DNA from: Bacteroidota bacterium
Lineage (GTDB): Bacteria > Bacteroidota > Bacteroidia > Chitinophagales > Chitinophagaceae
Direction: 5' to 3'
Assembly: GCA_023423835.1 (NCBI GenBank)
Contig: JAFAEW010000098.1
Coordinates: 1 to 26,024, forward strand
DNA: 26,024 nt
Shown: positions 1-8,571 of the stretch, in pieces
How positions within the stretch are numbered: the stretch's first letter is position 1
How the letters are laid out: every line of letters starts with the position of its first letter
Notes under the pieces: model-generated
What the model was told of the DNA's origin: nothing
Databases searched by the model: none
The model's input: the letters and a program-made list of their open reading frames with translations, nothing else
Program-made: the position numbers and the translations under genes

Positions 1-374
1 TTGGAATAGTGGTGATAGATCCCGTTGCTGAAAAAAACCCGTCCCGCATAGGTTACAAATCCATCCCAATCCTTTCCTGTTCTCGGTGCTGTAGCCGAAT
101 TTAAAATCGCTTCCAGCGTTTTTCTTACTTCGAGATTATATTTTCCGCGCTGATCATAGATGATATCGCGTCCTGAAAGTCCGGCTTCATAGAGATAGTA
201 AGCAAGTTGCTTTTGACGGTTGCTTAGCTGATCCCAGCCTTCAACTTTGTATTGCAGCAACTGCAAATCTGCAAATTGATTCACAGACGGTAATTCCGTT
301 TTTTGCGCCATAATGCCTGATGAAATTAATAAGCTGCCAGCCATTAACATCTGGCTGATTTTGTATTTTACCAT
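1..374 (-). CDS. Dipeptidyl-peptidase III (peptidase family M49), N-terminal part, runs off the window
   Basis: Only the first 124 codons lie in the window; the 3' end is beyond base 1. Translation from the ATG at 374 gives a signal-peptide-like start (basic MVKYK, hydrophobic segment, ending near MAQ at residue 23), so the protein is probably exported. The mature part carries blocks I recognise from Bacteroidota DPP III proteins: FADLQLLQYKV, LAYYLYEAGLSGRDI, YDQRGKYN and FSNGIYHHYS. M49 enzymes are zinc metallopeptidases that remove dipeptides from the N-terminus of short peptides. The catalytic HExxGH and the second zinc ligand would lie in the missing part, so activity cannot be judged here. 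Bacteroidota members are sometimes mislabelled dihydrofolate reductase. It lies 3' of the hibernation factor on the same strand with a 23-base gap, so the two could be cotranscribed. Family call is fairly sure. Confidence 0.8.
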   Translation of the reverse strand, partial: MVKYKISQMLMAGSLLISSGIMAQKTELPSVNQFADLQLLQYKVEGWDQLSNRQKQLAYYLYEAGLSGRDIIYDQRGKYNLEVRKTLEAILNSATAPRTGKDWDGFVTYAGRVFFSNGIYHHYS

Positions 375-397
375 ATAGATGTTTGTTGAATTATCGG

Positions 398-712
398 TTA
401 TTTAGATTGCTTTTTCCTAAGTTGGCTTTCCAGTTTTTCTTCCACACTTCTAAGGATCTGAACGAAGTTATCTCCTGCATCGGATGCATAAACATCCGGA
501 CCGGGAACACCCAGACGAAAGCTGACATTACAACGGTTATTAGAATGCGCCGGGTCAACGGTCAGATACACATCCGCCCAATTTATCTCACCGGCATATT
601 TTGTCAACCTGCGTAACGTTGTTCTGATGGCTTCCTGCACATCCTTGTCCACCGTAATATCCACTGCCTGAACATCGATTTTAATCCCTTCATAATTCTC
701 TGTGTAATTCAT
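398..712 (-). CDS. hpf: Ribosome hibernation promoting factor, short HPF/RaiA (S30EA) type
   Basis: 104 residues, the length of a short HPF without the C-terminal dimerisation domain of long HPF. The fold pattern fits the S30AE family: an initial strand (IKIDVQAVDITVD), a helix (DVQEAIRTTLRRLTKYA), central strands (WADVYLTVD, NRCNVSFRLGVPG), then the hallmark DVYASDAGDNFVQILRSVEEKLESQLRKKQ, an acidic turn followed by a lysine-rich helix. Family members bind the 30S decoding region in slow growth and promote inactive ribosome dimers or block initiation. It is read on the minus strand, with a -7-like box at 757-764 and a leader of about 40 bases. The gene ends 23 bases before the M49 peptidase start. 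The short-form label rests on length only. Confidence 0.85.
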   Translation of the reverse strand: MNYTENYEGIKIDVQAVDITVDKDVQEAIRTTLRRLTKYAGEINWADVYLTVDPAHSNNRCNVSFRLGVPGPDVYASDAGDNFVQILRSVEEKLESQLRKKQSK

Positions 713-756
713 ACTATTTCCGATTTATTGATTTTAAATTAAAACTGATCGCTTTC

Positions 757-764
757 CAAAGATA
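757..764 (-). promoter_or_regulatory. Bacteroidota -7 promoter box for the hpf gene
   Basis: The minus strand reads TATCTTTG, an exact match to the Bacteroidota sigma-ABfr -7 consensus TAnnTTTG, 45 bases upstream of the HPF start codon. A clear -33 TTTG at the usual 17-23 base spacing is not visible, so this is a half-supported promoter. Confidence 0.45.
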
Positions 765-788
765 ATTTATTCGTTTGGAAGAAATCAC

Positions 789-807
789 AACGGTGTTTTA
801 AACCGTT
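789..807. repeat. Short inverted repeat upstream of the 5'-nucleotidase gene
   Basis: The arms AACGGT (789-794) and ACCGTT (802-807) are perfect complements around a 7-base AT-rich loop, 31 bases before the nucleotidase ATG. It is not followed by a T-run, so it is not a terminator. It could be an operator or a leader hairpin; with six base pairs it could also be chance. Confidence 0.25.
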
Positions 808-837
808 ATTATAGCTATCTTCCGTCTAAAAACGAAA

Positions 838-2337
838 ATGAAAAAACCTTTACTCTTCTGCCTTTTGCTGGCCGGCTTTTTTCCCGCTTTTGCACAAAAC
901 GATACCCTTTGCATTTTACAGTTAAACGATGTATATGAAATAGCACCGCTTGAAAATGGAAAAACGGGCGGAATGGCAAGAGTAGCAAGCGTAATTCATC
1001 AGAAAAAATTACAATATCCCACTTATGTGGTGCTAGCCGGAGATTTCGTAAGCCCATCCGTTATTGGCACCACAAAAATTAACGGAGAAAGAGTAAACGG
1101 CGCGCAGATGGTTGATCTTATGAACCGGGTAGGCGTTGACCTCGTAACCTTTGGAAACCATGAATTTGATATTCCGGAGCCGGCACTCCAAAAAAGGATA
1201 AATGAAAGCAATTTTTCATGGAACACCGGAAACGTTTTCCATCGTACTGCAGACGGGAAATACACTGCTTTTAAAAAAGTAAAAGACGGAGATTCTATCG
1301 CCCTTTCAAAATACACCATCCTCTCTCCCAACAATAAACTGAAGATCGGTCTCATCTCCGCAACCATCAACAGTAATCCGCAGGACTGGGTATATTACGA
1401 TAATTACGTCCATGCAATAAAACAGGACTACAAAAGGCTGAGAAGAGAATCTGACGCTGTGTTTGCATTGACACATCTTCCGCTTGATGAAGATATTAAT
1501 ATTGCAAAGAAGTTGAAGCGCCTCAAATTGATAATGGGAGGTCATGAGCATGAAAACAATTTCGTTACTATTAGAAAAACAGATATTGCGAAAGCCGACG
1601 CCAATGCCAAAACGATTTACCAACATCTTGTCTGGAAGGATAAGAAAGGTAAGATTCAAACCGCTTCTACGTTGATTCGGCTTGATACAACGATTGTACC
1701 CGATCCGGAAATTACAAGGGTTGTAAAAGATTGGGAAAACCGGTCGTATGCTTCGTTCCGGTCAATCGGCATTGAACCGGATGCCATCGTTTACACAACC
1801 AATGTTCCGCTTGATGGTACCGAAGCCAATATCCGGTTCAGGCCTACCAACCTCGGACAGATGATTGCACAGGCAATGCTGTCGGTTTCTTCCGGCGCAA
1901 ATGCTGCAATTTTCAACAGCGGATCGATCAGAATTGATGATAAACTTGAAGGAACGATTTCACAACTCGATATTATCAGAACCCTTCCTTTCGGAGGAAA
2001 ACTGGTCGAGGTTGAAATGAAAGGAAGTTTACTAAAACGGGCATTAAATGAGAGCAATCAAATCAAGGGTTTGGGCGGCTATCTTCAAACGAGTAAGAAC
2101 ATAAGTGAAAACAGTTCGGGAGAATGGACAATCAATGATAATGCAATCGGGGACGATATTACCTACCGGATCGTTTCCCTTGAATATCTGTTTTCAGGCC
2201 TGGAGAAAAAGATGGAGTTCCTGAATGAAAAAAATCCGGAAATCCGCGAGATTAAAAACTTCAACGATCCCGGCGACATTCGGGGAGATATCAGACTGGT
2301 TATGATAAAATATCTCTCCGGATTGAAAGATCACTAG
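838..2337 (+). CDS. Exported bifunctional metallophosphatase / 5'-nucleotidase family protein (UshA-like)
   Basis: 499 residues, with a signal peptide (MKKPLLFCLLLAGFFPAFA, probable cleavage after A19), so it acts in the periplasm or at the surface. The N-terminal calcineurin-like phosphatase domain shows the metal-site motifs in order: NDVY (30-33), AGD (67-69), FGNHE (105-109), LTH (211-213) and GGHEHEN (234-240). The C-terminal 5'-nucleotidase domain follows (about 310-480), with NSGSIR and the RTLPFGG substrate loop. Such proteins dephosphorylate nucleotides or UDP-sugars for scavenging. The usual first motif is DxH; here the His position is Tyr (DVY), a variant I believe is shared by a subset of the family. 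No operon partner is seen: hpf is divergent and secA starts 221 bases later with its own promoter. The exact substrate is unknown. Confidence 0.85.
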   Translation: MKKPLLFCLLLAGFFPAFAQNDTLCILQLNDVYEIAPLENGKTGGMARVASVIHQKKLQYPTYVVLAGDFVSPSVIGTTKINGERVNGAQMVDLMNRVGVDLVTFGNHEFDIPEPALQKRINESNFSWNTGNVFHRTADGKYTAFKKVKDGDSIALSKYTILSPNNKLKIGLISATINSNPQDWVYYDNYVHAIKQDYKRLRRESDAVFALTHLPLDEDINIAKKLKRLKLIMGGHEHENNFVTIRKTDIAKADANAKTIYQHLVWKDKKGKIQTASTLIRLDTTIVPDPEITRVVKDWENRSYASFRSIGIEPDAIVYTTNVPLDGTEANIRFRPTNLGQMIAQAMLSVSSGANAAIFNSGSIRIDDKLEGTISQLDIIRTLPFGGKLVEVEMKGSLLKRALNESNQIKGLGGYLQTSKNISENSSGEWTINDNAIGDDITYRIVSLEYLFSGLEKKMEFLNEKNPEIREIKNFNDPGDIRGDIRLVMIKYLSGLKDH

Positions 2338-2453
2338 GAGGTAGAATTACCTGGATAAAAGCCGGTTTTTGTGGAGTAAGGAATTTCCTCGTTAAAACTT
2401 TCCCTATTCTTCTAATTACATTCGTGCTTTTTTCATACCAAACCAAAATCTTT

Positions 2454-2461
2454 TACCTTTG
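2454..2461 (+). promoter_or_regulatory. Bacteroidota -7 promoter box for secA
   Basis: TACCTTTG matches TAnnTTTG exactly, 98 bases upstream of the secA ATG. A transcript from here would carry a leader of about 90 bases holding two very short ORFs (2507-2539 and 2532-2555). The -33 element is weak (a T-run only). Confidence 0.5.
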
Positions 2462-2558
2462 TCGCCTTAATTTTCGGCTTACTGTCATTTTGTCCCCTCA
2501 TTGTGGATGAGCATGATTTTAGCCTGTATTGATGGTTGAATTAACTAATTTTTAAAAT

Positions 2559-5500
2559 ATGTTGAAATTTATTTCGAAGCTTCTGGGAAACAAAAGTGAG
2601 AAAGATGTAAAGCATTTATTACCGAAGGTAGAACAGATCAAATCCTTTGCACAACAATACCAATCGCTTTCACATGATGAATTACGGGCGAAAACCGGGG
2701 AGTTTAAATCGAGAATTACTGATTATCTGAAAGAAATTGATGCACAAATAGCATCAAAAAATAAGGAGGCGGAAGAACTGGCCTCCAACCGCATTCAGGA
2801 TAAAGACGCCATTTATCGCGAAGTGGATGAATTGAAAAAGGATCGGGATAAAAAGATTGAAGAAGTTCTCGATCAGATCCTTCCGGAAGCTTTTGCGGTG
2901 GTAAAAGAAACTGCAAGACGTTTTAAAGAAAATTCAGAGCTTATTGTAACGGCAAATGACCTTGACCGTGAATTGAGCGTAACCAAAGACTTTGTGAAGG
3001 TTAACGGTGACAAGGCTACCTATAAAAACACCTGGACTGCCGGCGGTTCTCCTATCACCTGGAATATGGTGCATTACGACGTGCAGCTGATCGGCGGGAT
3101 TGTGCTTCACCAGGGAAAAATTGCGGAAATGGCAACCGGTGAAGGTAAAACGCTGGTTTCTACCCTTCCGGCTTATCTCAATGCATTGGCGGGAGAAGGT
3201 GTGCACCTCGTTACCGTGAATGACTATTTGGCAAGACGTGACTCTGAATGGAATGGAACGATCTACAACTTCCTGGGTCTTACAGTAGATTGTATTGATA
3301 AACATATGCCTAACAGTGCGGCAAGGCGCAAAGCATACAATGCCGATATTACTTACGGAACGAACAATGAATTCGGCTTCGATTACCTGCGCGATAATAT
3401 GGTGCATTCTCCGGATGAAATGGTGCAACGCAAACACCATTATGCGATGGTGGATGAGGTGGACTCTGTTTTGATTGATGATGCCCGTACGCCTTTAATT
3501 ATCTCCGGACCAATTGGTCACGACGATAATACTGATCAGTTTTTCGAATTAAAACCACGGATTGAAAAGCTGGTTGAATTGCAAAAAAAGGCGGTAACAC
3601 ATTTTCTGGCTGATGCAAAGAAAAAAATTGGCGAAGGAAAAGATGATCCAAAAGATGGTGGACTTTCACTGTATCGTGCCCATCGTGGTTTGCCGAAAAC
3701 CTCTGCCCTCATCAAATATCTAAGTGAGCCGGGAATCAGGCAGAAGATGCAAAGAACCGAAAATCATTACCTCGCCGATCAGCAGAAAGAAATGCGGATT
3801 GTAGATGAAGAACTGTATTTCTACATCGATGAAAAAAATAATTCTGTTGAACTGACCGATAAAGGAATTCAATTTCTGACAGGATCAAGCCCCGATCCAA
3901 ACTTTTTCATCATTCCTGACATTTCAATCGACCTTGCGGCTGTTGAAAATGATCCGGCGCTTTCTCCGGATGAAAAGATCAAAAAGAAAGATGCCATCCT
4001 GAATGATTTTTCGGTTAAAAGCGAACGCATTCACACGGTTCAACAGTTGTTGAAGGCATACACAGTTTTTGAAAAAGATGTTGAATATGTGGTGCTCGAC
4101 GGGGCAGTAAAAATCGTTGACGAACAAACAGGACGTATTCTGGAAGGTCGTCGTTACAGCGATGGATTGCACCAGGCGATTGAAGCGAAGGAAAATGTGA
4201 AGATTGAAGCAACCACACAAACGTATGCCACCATCACGCTGCAAAACTATTTCAGAATGTATCACAAACTTTGTGGTATGACCGGAACGGCGGAAACTGA
4301 AGCCGGCGAATTCTGGAGCATTTATAAACTGGATGTGGTAACCATTCCTACCAATGTTCCCGTAATCAGAAATGATGAGCAGGATCTCGTTTATAAAACG
4401 AAAAGGGAAAAATATAAAGCGGTAATTGATAAGATTGAAGAATTGCGCAATGCAGGCCGGCCCGCACTTGTTGGTACCACTTCGGTGGAAGTGAGTGAGT
4501 TGTTAAGCCGTATGCTGAAGCAAAAGCAGATCCCCCATAATGTATTGAACGCCAAGCAGCACGCAAGGGAAGCGCAGATTGTATCAGAAGCTGGATTATC
4601 GGGAGCCGTAACGATCGCCACCAACATGGCCGGTCGCGGTACCGATATCAAGTTAGGACCGGGTGTAAAAGAGGCCGGCGGTTTAGCCATTCTCGGTACA
4701 GAACGACATGAATCAAGGCGTGTTGACCGCCAGTTGAGAGGTCGTGCGGGAAGACAGGGTGATCCGGGATCTTCTGAATTCTATGTAAGTCTGGAAGACG
4801 ACCTGATGCGTATGTTTGGAAGTGAACGTATTGCAAAGGTGATGGACTTCGCAGGATACAAGGAAGGAGAAGTGATTCAGCATAGTATGATCACCAAGAG
4901 CATCGAACGTGCCCAGCAGAAGGTGGAAGAAAATAACTTTGGTATTCGTAAAAGATTGCTCGAATATGATGATGTGATGAACAAGCAGAGAACGGTTGTT
5001 TACACAAAACGAAACCATGCCCTGTTTGGCGATAGGCTCGCACTCGATCTCGATAACGCATTCTTTGATGTAGCGGAAGGTCTGGTTTATTCCTTCAAAG
5101 AAAACAGCGATTTTGAAGGATTCAAGCTTGAAGTAATTGTGAATTTCGGTATGGATACTTCTATTTCCATCGATGAATTCAATAAGGAAAATGAGGAAAC
5201 ACTCGTTCAGAAATTATATGATGAGGCATCTTCTAACTACCGGAAAAAAAGAGAGATCATCTCGCAGCAGGTGTTGCCGGTATTTGAAAATATCCGCAAA
5301 TCCCAGGGCAGCCATATTGAAAATGTTGTTGTTCCATTTACCGACGGAAGAAGGGCATTACAGGTATTGGCGCATCTCGATAAAACCATTTCTTCCCGGG
5401 GAACTGAACTGGCAAATGCTTTGGAAAGAACAATCGCACTTGCGTTTATAGATGATGCCTGGAAAGATCACTTGCGGGCTATGGATGATCTTAAACAAAG

Positions 5501-5882
5501 TGTTCAAACTGCTTATTATGAACAGAAAGATCCGCTTGTAATTTATAAGGGCGAAGCCTATATGTTGTTTAAGCAGATGGATAGCAATATCAATAAGGAA
5601 ATCGTAAGTTTCCTTTGCCATGCCGATATTCCAATGGAACAACGGCAGCCGCAGCAAATCAGGGAAGGACACGAACAAAAGACAGACATGAGTCAGATGC
5701 GTGCCAACAAAGCGCAGGTGGATGCAGCCGGAAGCGATTATGCCGCAAACGAAAATGATTATTACGACCCAAGTCCGGTAAAACAGGAGCCGGTACGTGT
5801 GGGACCGAAGATCGGGCGGAACGATCCTTGTCCTTGCGGAAGCGGAAAGAAATATAAAAACTGCCACGGTAGAGAAGCTTAA
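2559..5882 (+). CDS. secA: Preprotein translocase ATPase SecA
   Basis: 1,107 residues. SecA is the motor that pushes unfolded preproteins through SecYEG. Visible landmarks: Walker A MATGEGKT (191-198); Walker B-type DEVD (299-302) followed by SVLIDDARTPLIISG; the helicase-like NBD2 motifs ATNMAGRGTDIKLG and QLRGRAGRQGDPG; the scaffold/wing region ending in DDAWKDHLRAMDDLKQ; and a C-terminal zinc motif with Cys1091, Cys1093, Cys1102 and His1103 inside NDPCPCGSGKKYKNCHG, the SecB/ribosome-binding tail. It is about 200 residues longer than E. coli SecA (901). Extra sequence sits near residues 60-100 (charged helix) and about 325-440, between the DEVD block and the rest of NBD1/PPXD; long SecA is typical of Bacteroidota. 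The gene stands alone between its own promoter-like box and a strong terminator. Confidence 0.98.
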   Translation: MLKFISKLLGNKSEKDVKHLLPKVEQIKSFAQQYQSLSHDELRAKTGEFKSRITDYLKEIDAQIASKNKEAEELASNRIQDKDAIYREVDELKKDRDKKIEEVLDQILPEAFAVVKETARRFKENSELIVTANDLDRELSVTKDFVKVNGDKATYKNTWTAGGSPITWNMVHYDVQLIGGIVLHQGKIAEMATGEGKTLVSTLPAYLNALAGEGVHLVTVNDYLARRDSEWNGTIYNFLGLTVDCIDKHMPNSAARRKAYNADITYGTNNEFGFDYLRDNMVHSPDEMVQRKHHYAMVDEVDSVLIDDARTPLIISGPIGHDDNTDQFFELKPRIEKLVELQKKAVTHFLADAKKKIGEGKDDPKDGGLSLYRAHRGLPKTSALIKYLSEPGIRQKMQRTENHYLADQQKEMRIVDEELYFYIDEKNNSVELTDKGIQFLTGSSPDPNFFIIPDISIDLAAVENDPALSPDEKIKKKDAILNDFSVKSERIHTVQQLLKAYTVFEKDVEYVVLDGAVKIVDEQTGRILEGRRYSDGLHQAIEAKENVKIEATTQTYATITLQNYFRMYHKLCGMTGTAETEAGEFWSIYKLDVVTIPTNVPVIRNDEQDLVYKTKREKYKAVIDKIEELRNAGRPALVGTTSVEVSELLSRMLKQKQIPHNVLNAKQHAREAQIVSEAGLSGAVTIATNMAGRGTDIKLGPGVKEAGGLAILGTERHESRRVDRQLRGRAGRQGDPGSSEFYVSLEDDLMRMFGSERIAKVMDFAGYKEGEVIQHSMITKSIERAQQKVEENNFGIRKRLLEYDDVMNKQRTVVYTKRNHALFGDRLALDLDNAFFDVAEGLVYSFKENSDFEGFKLEVIVNFGMDTSISIDEFNKENEETLVQKLYDEASSNYRKKREIISQQVLPVFENIRKSQGSHIENVVVPFTDGRRALQVLAHLDKTISSRGTELANALERTIALAFIDDAWKDHLRAMDDLKQSVQTAYYEQKDPLVIYKGEAYMLFKQMDSNINKEIVSFLCHADIPMEQRQPQQIREGHEQKTDMSQMRANKAQVDAAGSDYAANENDYYDPSPVKQEPVRVGPKIGRNDPCPCGSGKKYKNCHGREA

Positions 5883-5902
5883 CCTTTACCAATGAAAATA
5901 TT

Positions 5903-5934
5903 GGGAAGCATTTTTGCTTCCCTTTGCTTTTTTT
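5903..5934 (+). terminator. Rho-independent terminator after secA
   Basis: A perfect 8-bp stem GGGAAGCA / TGCTTCCC (5903-5910 and 5915-5922) with a TTTT loop is followed by TTTGC and seven Ts. It begins 20 bases after the secA stop and ends 18 bases before deoC, so it separates the two transcription units. Confidence 0.85.
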
Positions 5935-5952
5935 GATCATTAATGGAATTTT

Positions 5953-6621
5953 ATGCAAATCAGTAAGTATGTCGATCACACACTTCTAAAACCCACAGCA
6001 ACGGTTGCAGAAATTGAGCAACTTTGTAAAGAAGCTGTGGAATATGGTTTCGCCGCCGTTTGCGTGCCGCCTCCTTTTGTGAAAAAGGCGAAAGAATGGC
6101 TCACCGGTTCAGACGTAAAAGTGGCAACGGTTATTGGGTTTCCGATGGGTTATTCAGCCGTAGAAGCCAAAATTGCTGAGATTGTTTTAGGATTGATTGA
6201 TGGAGCCGATGAATTTGATATCGTAATTAACCTTATCGCCCTGAAGAACAATGATTGGGTTTACCTTGCCAATGAGATCAACCACATTGTTCCCGTTATC
6301 AAACAAAAAGGAAAAGTCATCAAAATAATTATTGAATCAGGCGTATTAACGGAGGATGAAATAAAAAAATGCTGTGAACTGTATGGAGCGGCGGGAATTG
6401 ATTATCTTAAAACTTCTACCGGCTATGCCGAAAGGGGCGCAACCGTTGAAGCAGTTAAGCTGATGCGGTTGAACCTGCCGGAAGCAGTTCAAATCAAAGC
6501 TTCAGGCGGCATAAAAACATTGGAATTTGCAAAAGAATTAATAAATGCCGGAGCCAGCCGGATTGGTGCAAGTGCTGGCGTGAAAATTGTAAAGGAAGAA
6601 GAAAATCTTTCGCAATTTTAA
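5953..6621 (+). CDS. deoC: Deoxyribose-phosphate aldolase
   Basis: 222 residues, the normal length for bacterial DeoC. It catalyses reversible cleavage of 2-deoxyribose-5-phosphate to glyceraldehyde-3-phosphate and acetaldehyde in deoxynucleoside catabolism. The TIM-barrel active site is intact: Schiff-base Lys153 in DYLKTSTGY, the second Lys182 in IKASGGI, and Asp89 in DEFDIVIN. The VDHTLLKP start and IGFPMG are also typical. It is the first gene of a close run: the SPOR-domain gene starts 13 bases after its stop, and an M20 amidohydrolase follows 6 bases after that one. No other deo genes are nearby. The start at 5953 is preferred because VDHTLLKP normally lies within the first 15 residues. 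Confidence 0.96.
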   Translation: MQISKYVDHTLLKPTATVAEIEQLCKEAVEYGFAAVCVPPPFVKKAKEWLTGSDVKVATVIGFPMGYSAVEAKIAEIVLGLIDGADEFDIVINLIALKNNDWVYLANEINHIVPVIKQKGKVIKIIIESGVLTEDEIKKCCELYGAAGIDYLKTSTGYAERGATVEAVKLMRLNLPEAVQIKASGGIKTLEFAKELINAGASRIGASAGVKIVKEEENLSQF

Positions 6622-6634
6622 TTCTTAAACCACC

Positions 6635-7117
6635 ATGCTTTTCCATAAAAAGTTGCATATAAAAATATTCTCTACTTTTCTTTTTATTGGAATATCGTCT
6701 TTGTATTTTTCAGCAGGCTCCTTTGCTTTAGGTTTGAACGAATACAGTTACGATACCATTATCGTTCATAAAGATCCGCGTTTAGAACTTCTTAGCGACA
6801 AGCAATCGGCTATCAACAAAACGACATCCGGTATGACAAGCAATGGCATGTACCGCGGTTACCGTTTGCAGGTATTGAATACGCGAAGCCGGGATGAAGC
6901 CTTTAAATTAAAAGCGGACTTTTTGCAGTGGTTTCCTTCCCAACAAACCTACGTTCTTTATCAATCGCCCTATTTTAAAGTAAGAGTCGGAAATTTCAGG
7001 CACAGATCGGAAGCAACTTCTTTTAAGAATCAGCTTTCAAAATACTATCCTGAAAATGCATATATTGTGGAAGATTTAATAGAATATACGCCTTCGGAAT
7101 CTGCTTCTTCCAACTAA
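6635..7117 (+). CDS. Exported SPOR-domain protein
   Basis: 160 residues. There is a basic N-terminus (LFHKKLHIK), a hydrophobic segment at about 10-31 that is either a signal peptide or a membrane anchor, a short linker, and a SPOR domain at about 73-147. The SPOR signature is the YRGYRLQVLNTRSRDEAFKLK start, with YFKVRVGNFRHRSEATSFKNQL giving the second repeat half. SPOR domains bind glycan strands stripped of stem peptides, often at division sites. It sits between deoC (13-base gap) and the M20 amidohydrolase (6-base gap), so cotranscription is likely, although no biochemical link among the three is evident. The specific role is unknown. Confidence 0.85.
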   Translation: MLFHKKLHIKIFSTFLFIGISSLYFSAGSFALGLNEYSYDTIIVHKDPRLELLSDKQSAINKTTSGMTSNGMYRGYRLQVLNTRSRDEAFKLKADFLQWFPSQQTYVLYQSPYFKVRVGNFRHRSEATSFKNQLSKYYPENAYIVEDLIEYTPSESASSN

Positions 7118-7123
7118 GAAATT

Positions 7124-8302
7124 ATGTTGCTTCAAAAGATCAAAGACCTCGCTCAGCAAAATGAGGATAAGTTTATTGCCATTCGCCGTCATATACACGC
7201 TAATCCCGAATTAAGCTTCCAGGAAGTTAAAACATCCGCTTTCATTCAGGAACAGCTTCGCTCTTTTGACATTCCTTCCCGGCCAATCGGAAAAACAGGT
7301 GTTGTAGCAATTTTGGAGGGTAAAAATCCCGCAAAAAAAATCATCGCTTTAAGAGCAGATATGGATGCTTTACCGATTTTAGAAGCAAATGAAGTGGAAT
7401 ATAAGTCGTCTGTTGAAGGTGTGATGCATGCCTGCGGTCATGACGTGCATACTACCTGCCTGTTGGGCGCTGCTTATATTTTGCAGCATTTAAAAGACGA
7501 GTGGGAAGGAACCGTAAAACTCATCTTTCAACCCGGAGAAGAAAAGAATCCGGGTGGAGCAAGTGTGCTCATTAAGGAAGGCGTATTACAAAATCCGGCG
7601 CCGCAGGGCATCATCGGATTGCATGTGCATCCGGGGTTGCCAACCGGTGAATTCAGTTTCAGAAAAGGCGTTGCCATGGCGAGCGCCGATGAAATTTATA
7701 TAACCATTAAAAGTAAGGGCGGGCATGCAGCCGCCCCGCAATTAACGGCGGATACGATTTTGATTGCATCGCAACTGATCGTGAGCCTGCAGCAAATCAT
7801 TAGTCGTAATTGCGATCCGTTTACACCATCTGTCCTTTCTATATGTTCGATTGAGGGAGGAAATACAACCAATGTGATCCCTTCTGAAGTAAAACTGATG
7901 GGCACTTTCAGAGCGATGGACGAAAACTGGCGTTTTAAAGCACACGAGCTTATCCGGAAGCAAACCATAGGATTGGTAGAAGCGATGGGAGCCGAGGCGG
8001 AAATAAAGATTGATTTGGGATATCCGGTAGTTAAAAATGATGCTCCCTTAACAGAAAAGGCAACACAACTCGCGATCCAGTTTGCAGGACCTGAAAATGT
8101 TTCAGAAACGGAAATGCGGATGGGAGCAGAAGATTTCGGATTCTACGCGCAGGTAATTCCGGGCTGTTTTTTCCGCCTTGGTGTACGCGATGAAGCAAAT
8201 AATATCATCCACAATGTGCATACTCCAAATTTCGATGTGAACGAAAAAGCTATTGTTTTAGGGGCAGGAATGATGGCCTGGCTGGGCGCGAAAGTCGGGT
8301 GA
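7124..8302 (+). CDS. M20D-family metal-dependent amidohydrolase (N-acyl amino acid / hippurate hydrolase type)
   Basis: 392 residues without a signal peptide, so probably cytosolic. The M20D active site is visible: HACGHDVH with metal ligands Cys104 and His106 (residues 102-109), QPGEE with Glu139/Glu140 (catalytic base and metal ligand), HVHP at 167-170, and the C-terminal ligand His366 in HNVHTPNF. The dimerisation (lid) domain occupies about 185-300, starting ASADEIYITIKSKGGHA. Related enzymes hydrolyse N-acyl amino acids, hippurate or auxin conjugates; N-acetyl-diaminopimelate deacetylase is another member, so substrate is open. It is the last gene of the deoC run. No hairpin plus T-run was seen just after its stop. 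Confidence 0.9.
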   Translation: MLLQKIKDLAQQNEDKFIAIRRHIHANPELSFQEVKTSAFIQEQLRSFDIPSRPIGKTGVVAILEGKNPAKKIIALRADMDALPILEANEVEYKSSVEGVMHACGHDVHTTCLLGAAYILQHLKDEWEGTVKLIFQPGEEKNPGGASVLIKEGVLQNPAPQGIIGLHVHPGLPTGEFSFRKGVAMASADEIYITIKSKGGHAAAPQLTADTILIASQLIVSLQQIISRNCDPFTPSVLSICSIEGGNTTNVIPSEVKLMGTFRAMDENWRFKAHELIRKQTIGLVEAMGAEAEIKIDLGYPVVKNDAPLTEKATQLAIQFAGPENVSETEMRMGAEDFGFYAQVIPGCFFRLGVRDEANNIIHNVHTPNFDVNEKAIVLGAGMMAWLGAKVG

Positions 8303-8461
8303 GCGAAACTTAACCTTCGTGTCGATTTACGGCGCATTAACTATCTTTTGATTTTTTCATTCCTGCTGTTTGCATTTTCGTAAAGCAAGAATGCAGATAC
8401 AATTTCCATCAATTTCAGCCCTCGCTATGTTCAGGCTCCCTTTGTTGCAGATCGTTTGTTA

Positions 8462-8477
8462 TCGTTGTTAACAACGA
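8462..8477. promoter_or_regulatory. Perfect 16-bp palindrome upstream of the dioxygenase gene
   Basis: TCGTTGTTAACAACGA is perfectly self-complementary and centred on GTTAAC, about 95 bases before the ATG at 8572. It lacks a spacer loop and a T-run, which fits a protein-binding operator better than a terminator. The rest of the 8303-8571 gap shows no convincing gene or promoter box. The binding protein, if any, is unknown. Confidence 0.35.
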
Positions 8478-8571
8478 ATTTTTAGGAAAAGGAAAAATTA
8501 AATTGGGGCAGGAGATGCACCTTTAATTTCCCGAGATTTTCATTAAATTGCCTATCCAAAATTTTACCACT

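Noticed and set aside
2559..5882. SecA insertions as a novel fusion
   Set aside because: A SecA of about 1,100 residues is normal for Bacteroidota, so the extra segments are lineage features.
8548..8571. TTG at 8548 as start of the dioxygenase
   Set aside because: Starting at the ATG at 8572 puts His51, Glu57, His95, Arg47 and Arg99 at the family's known numbers; the extra eight residues add nothing.
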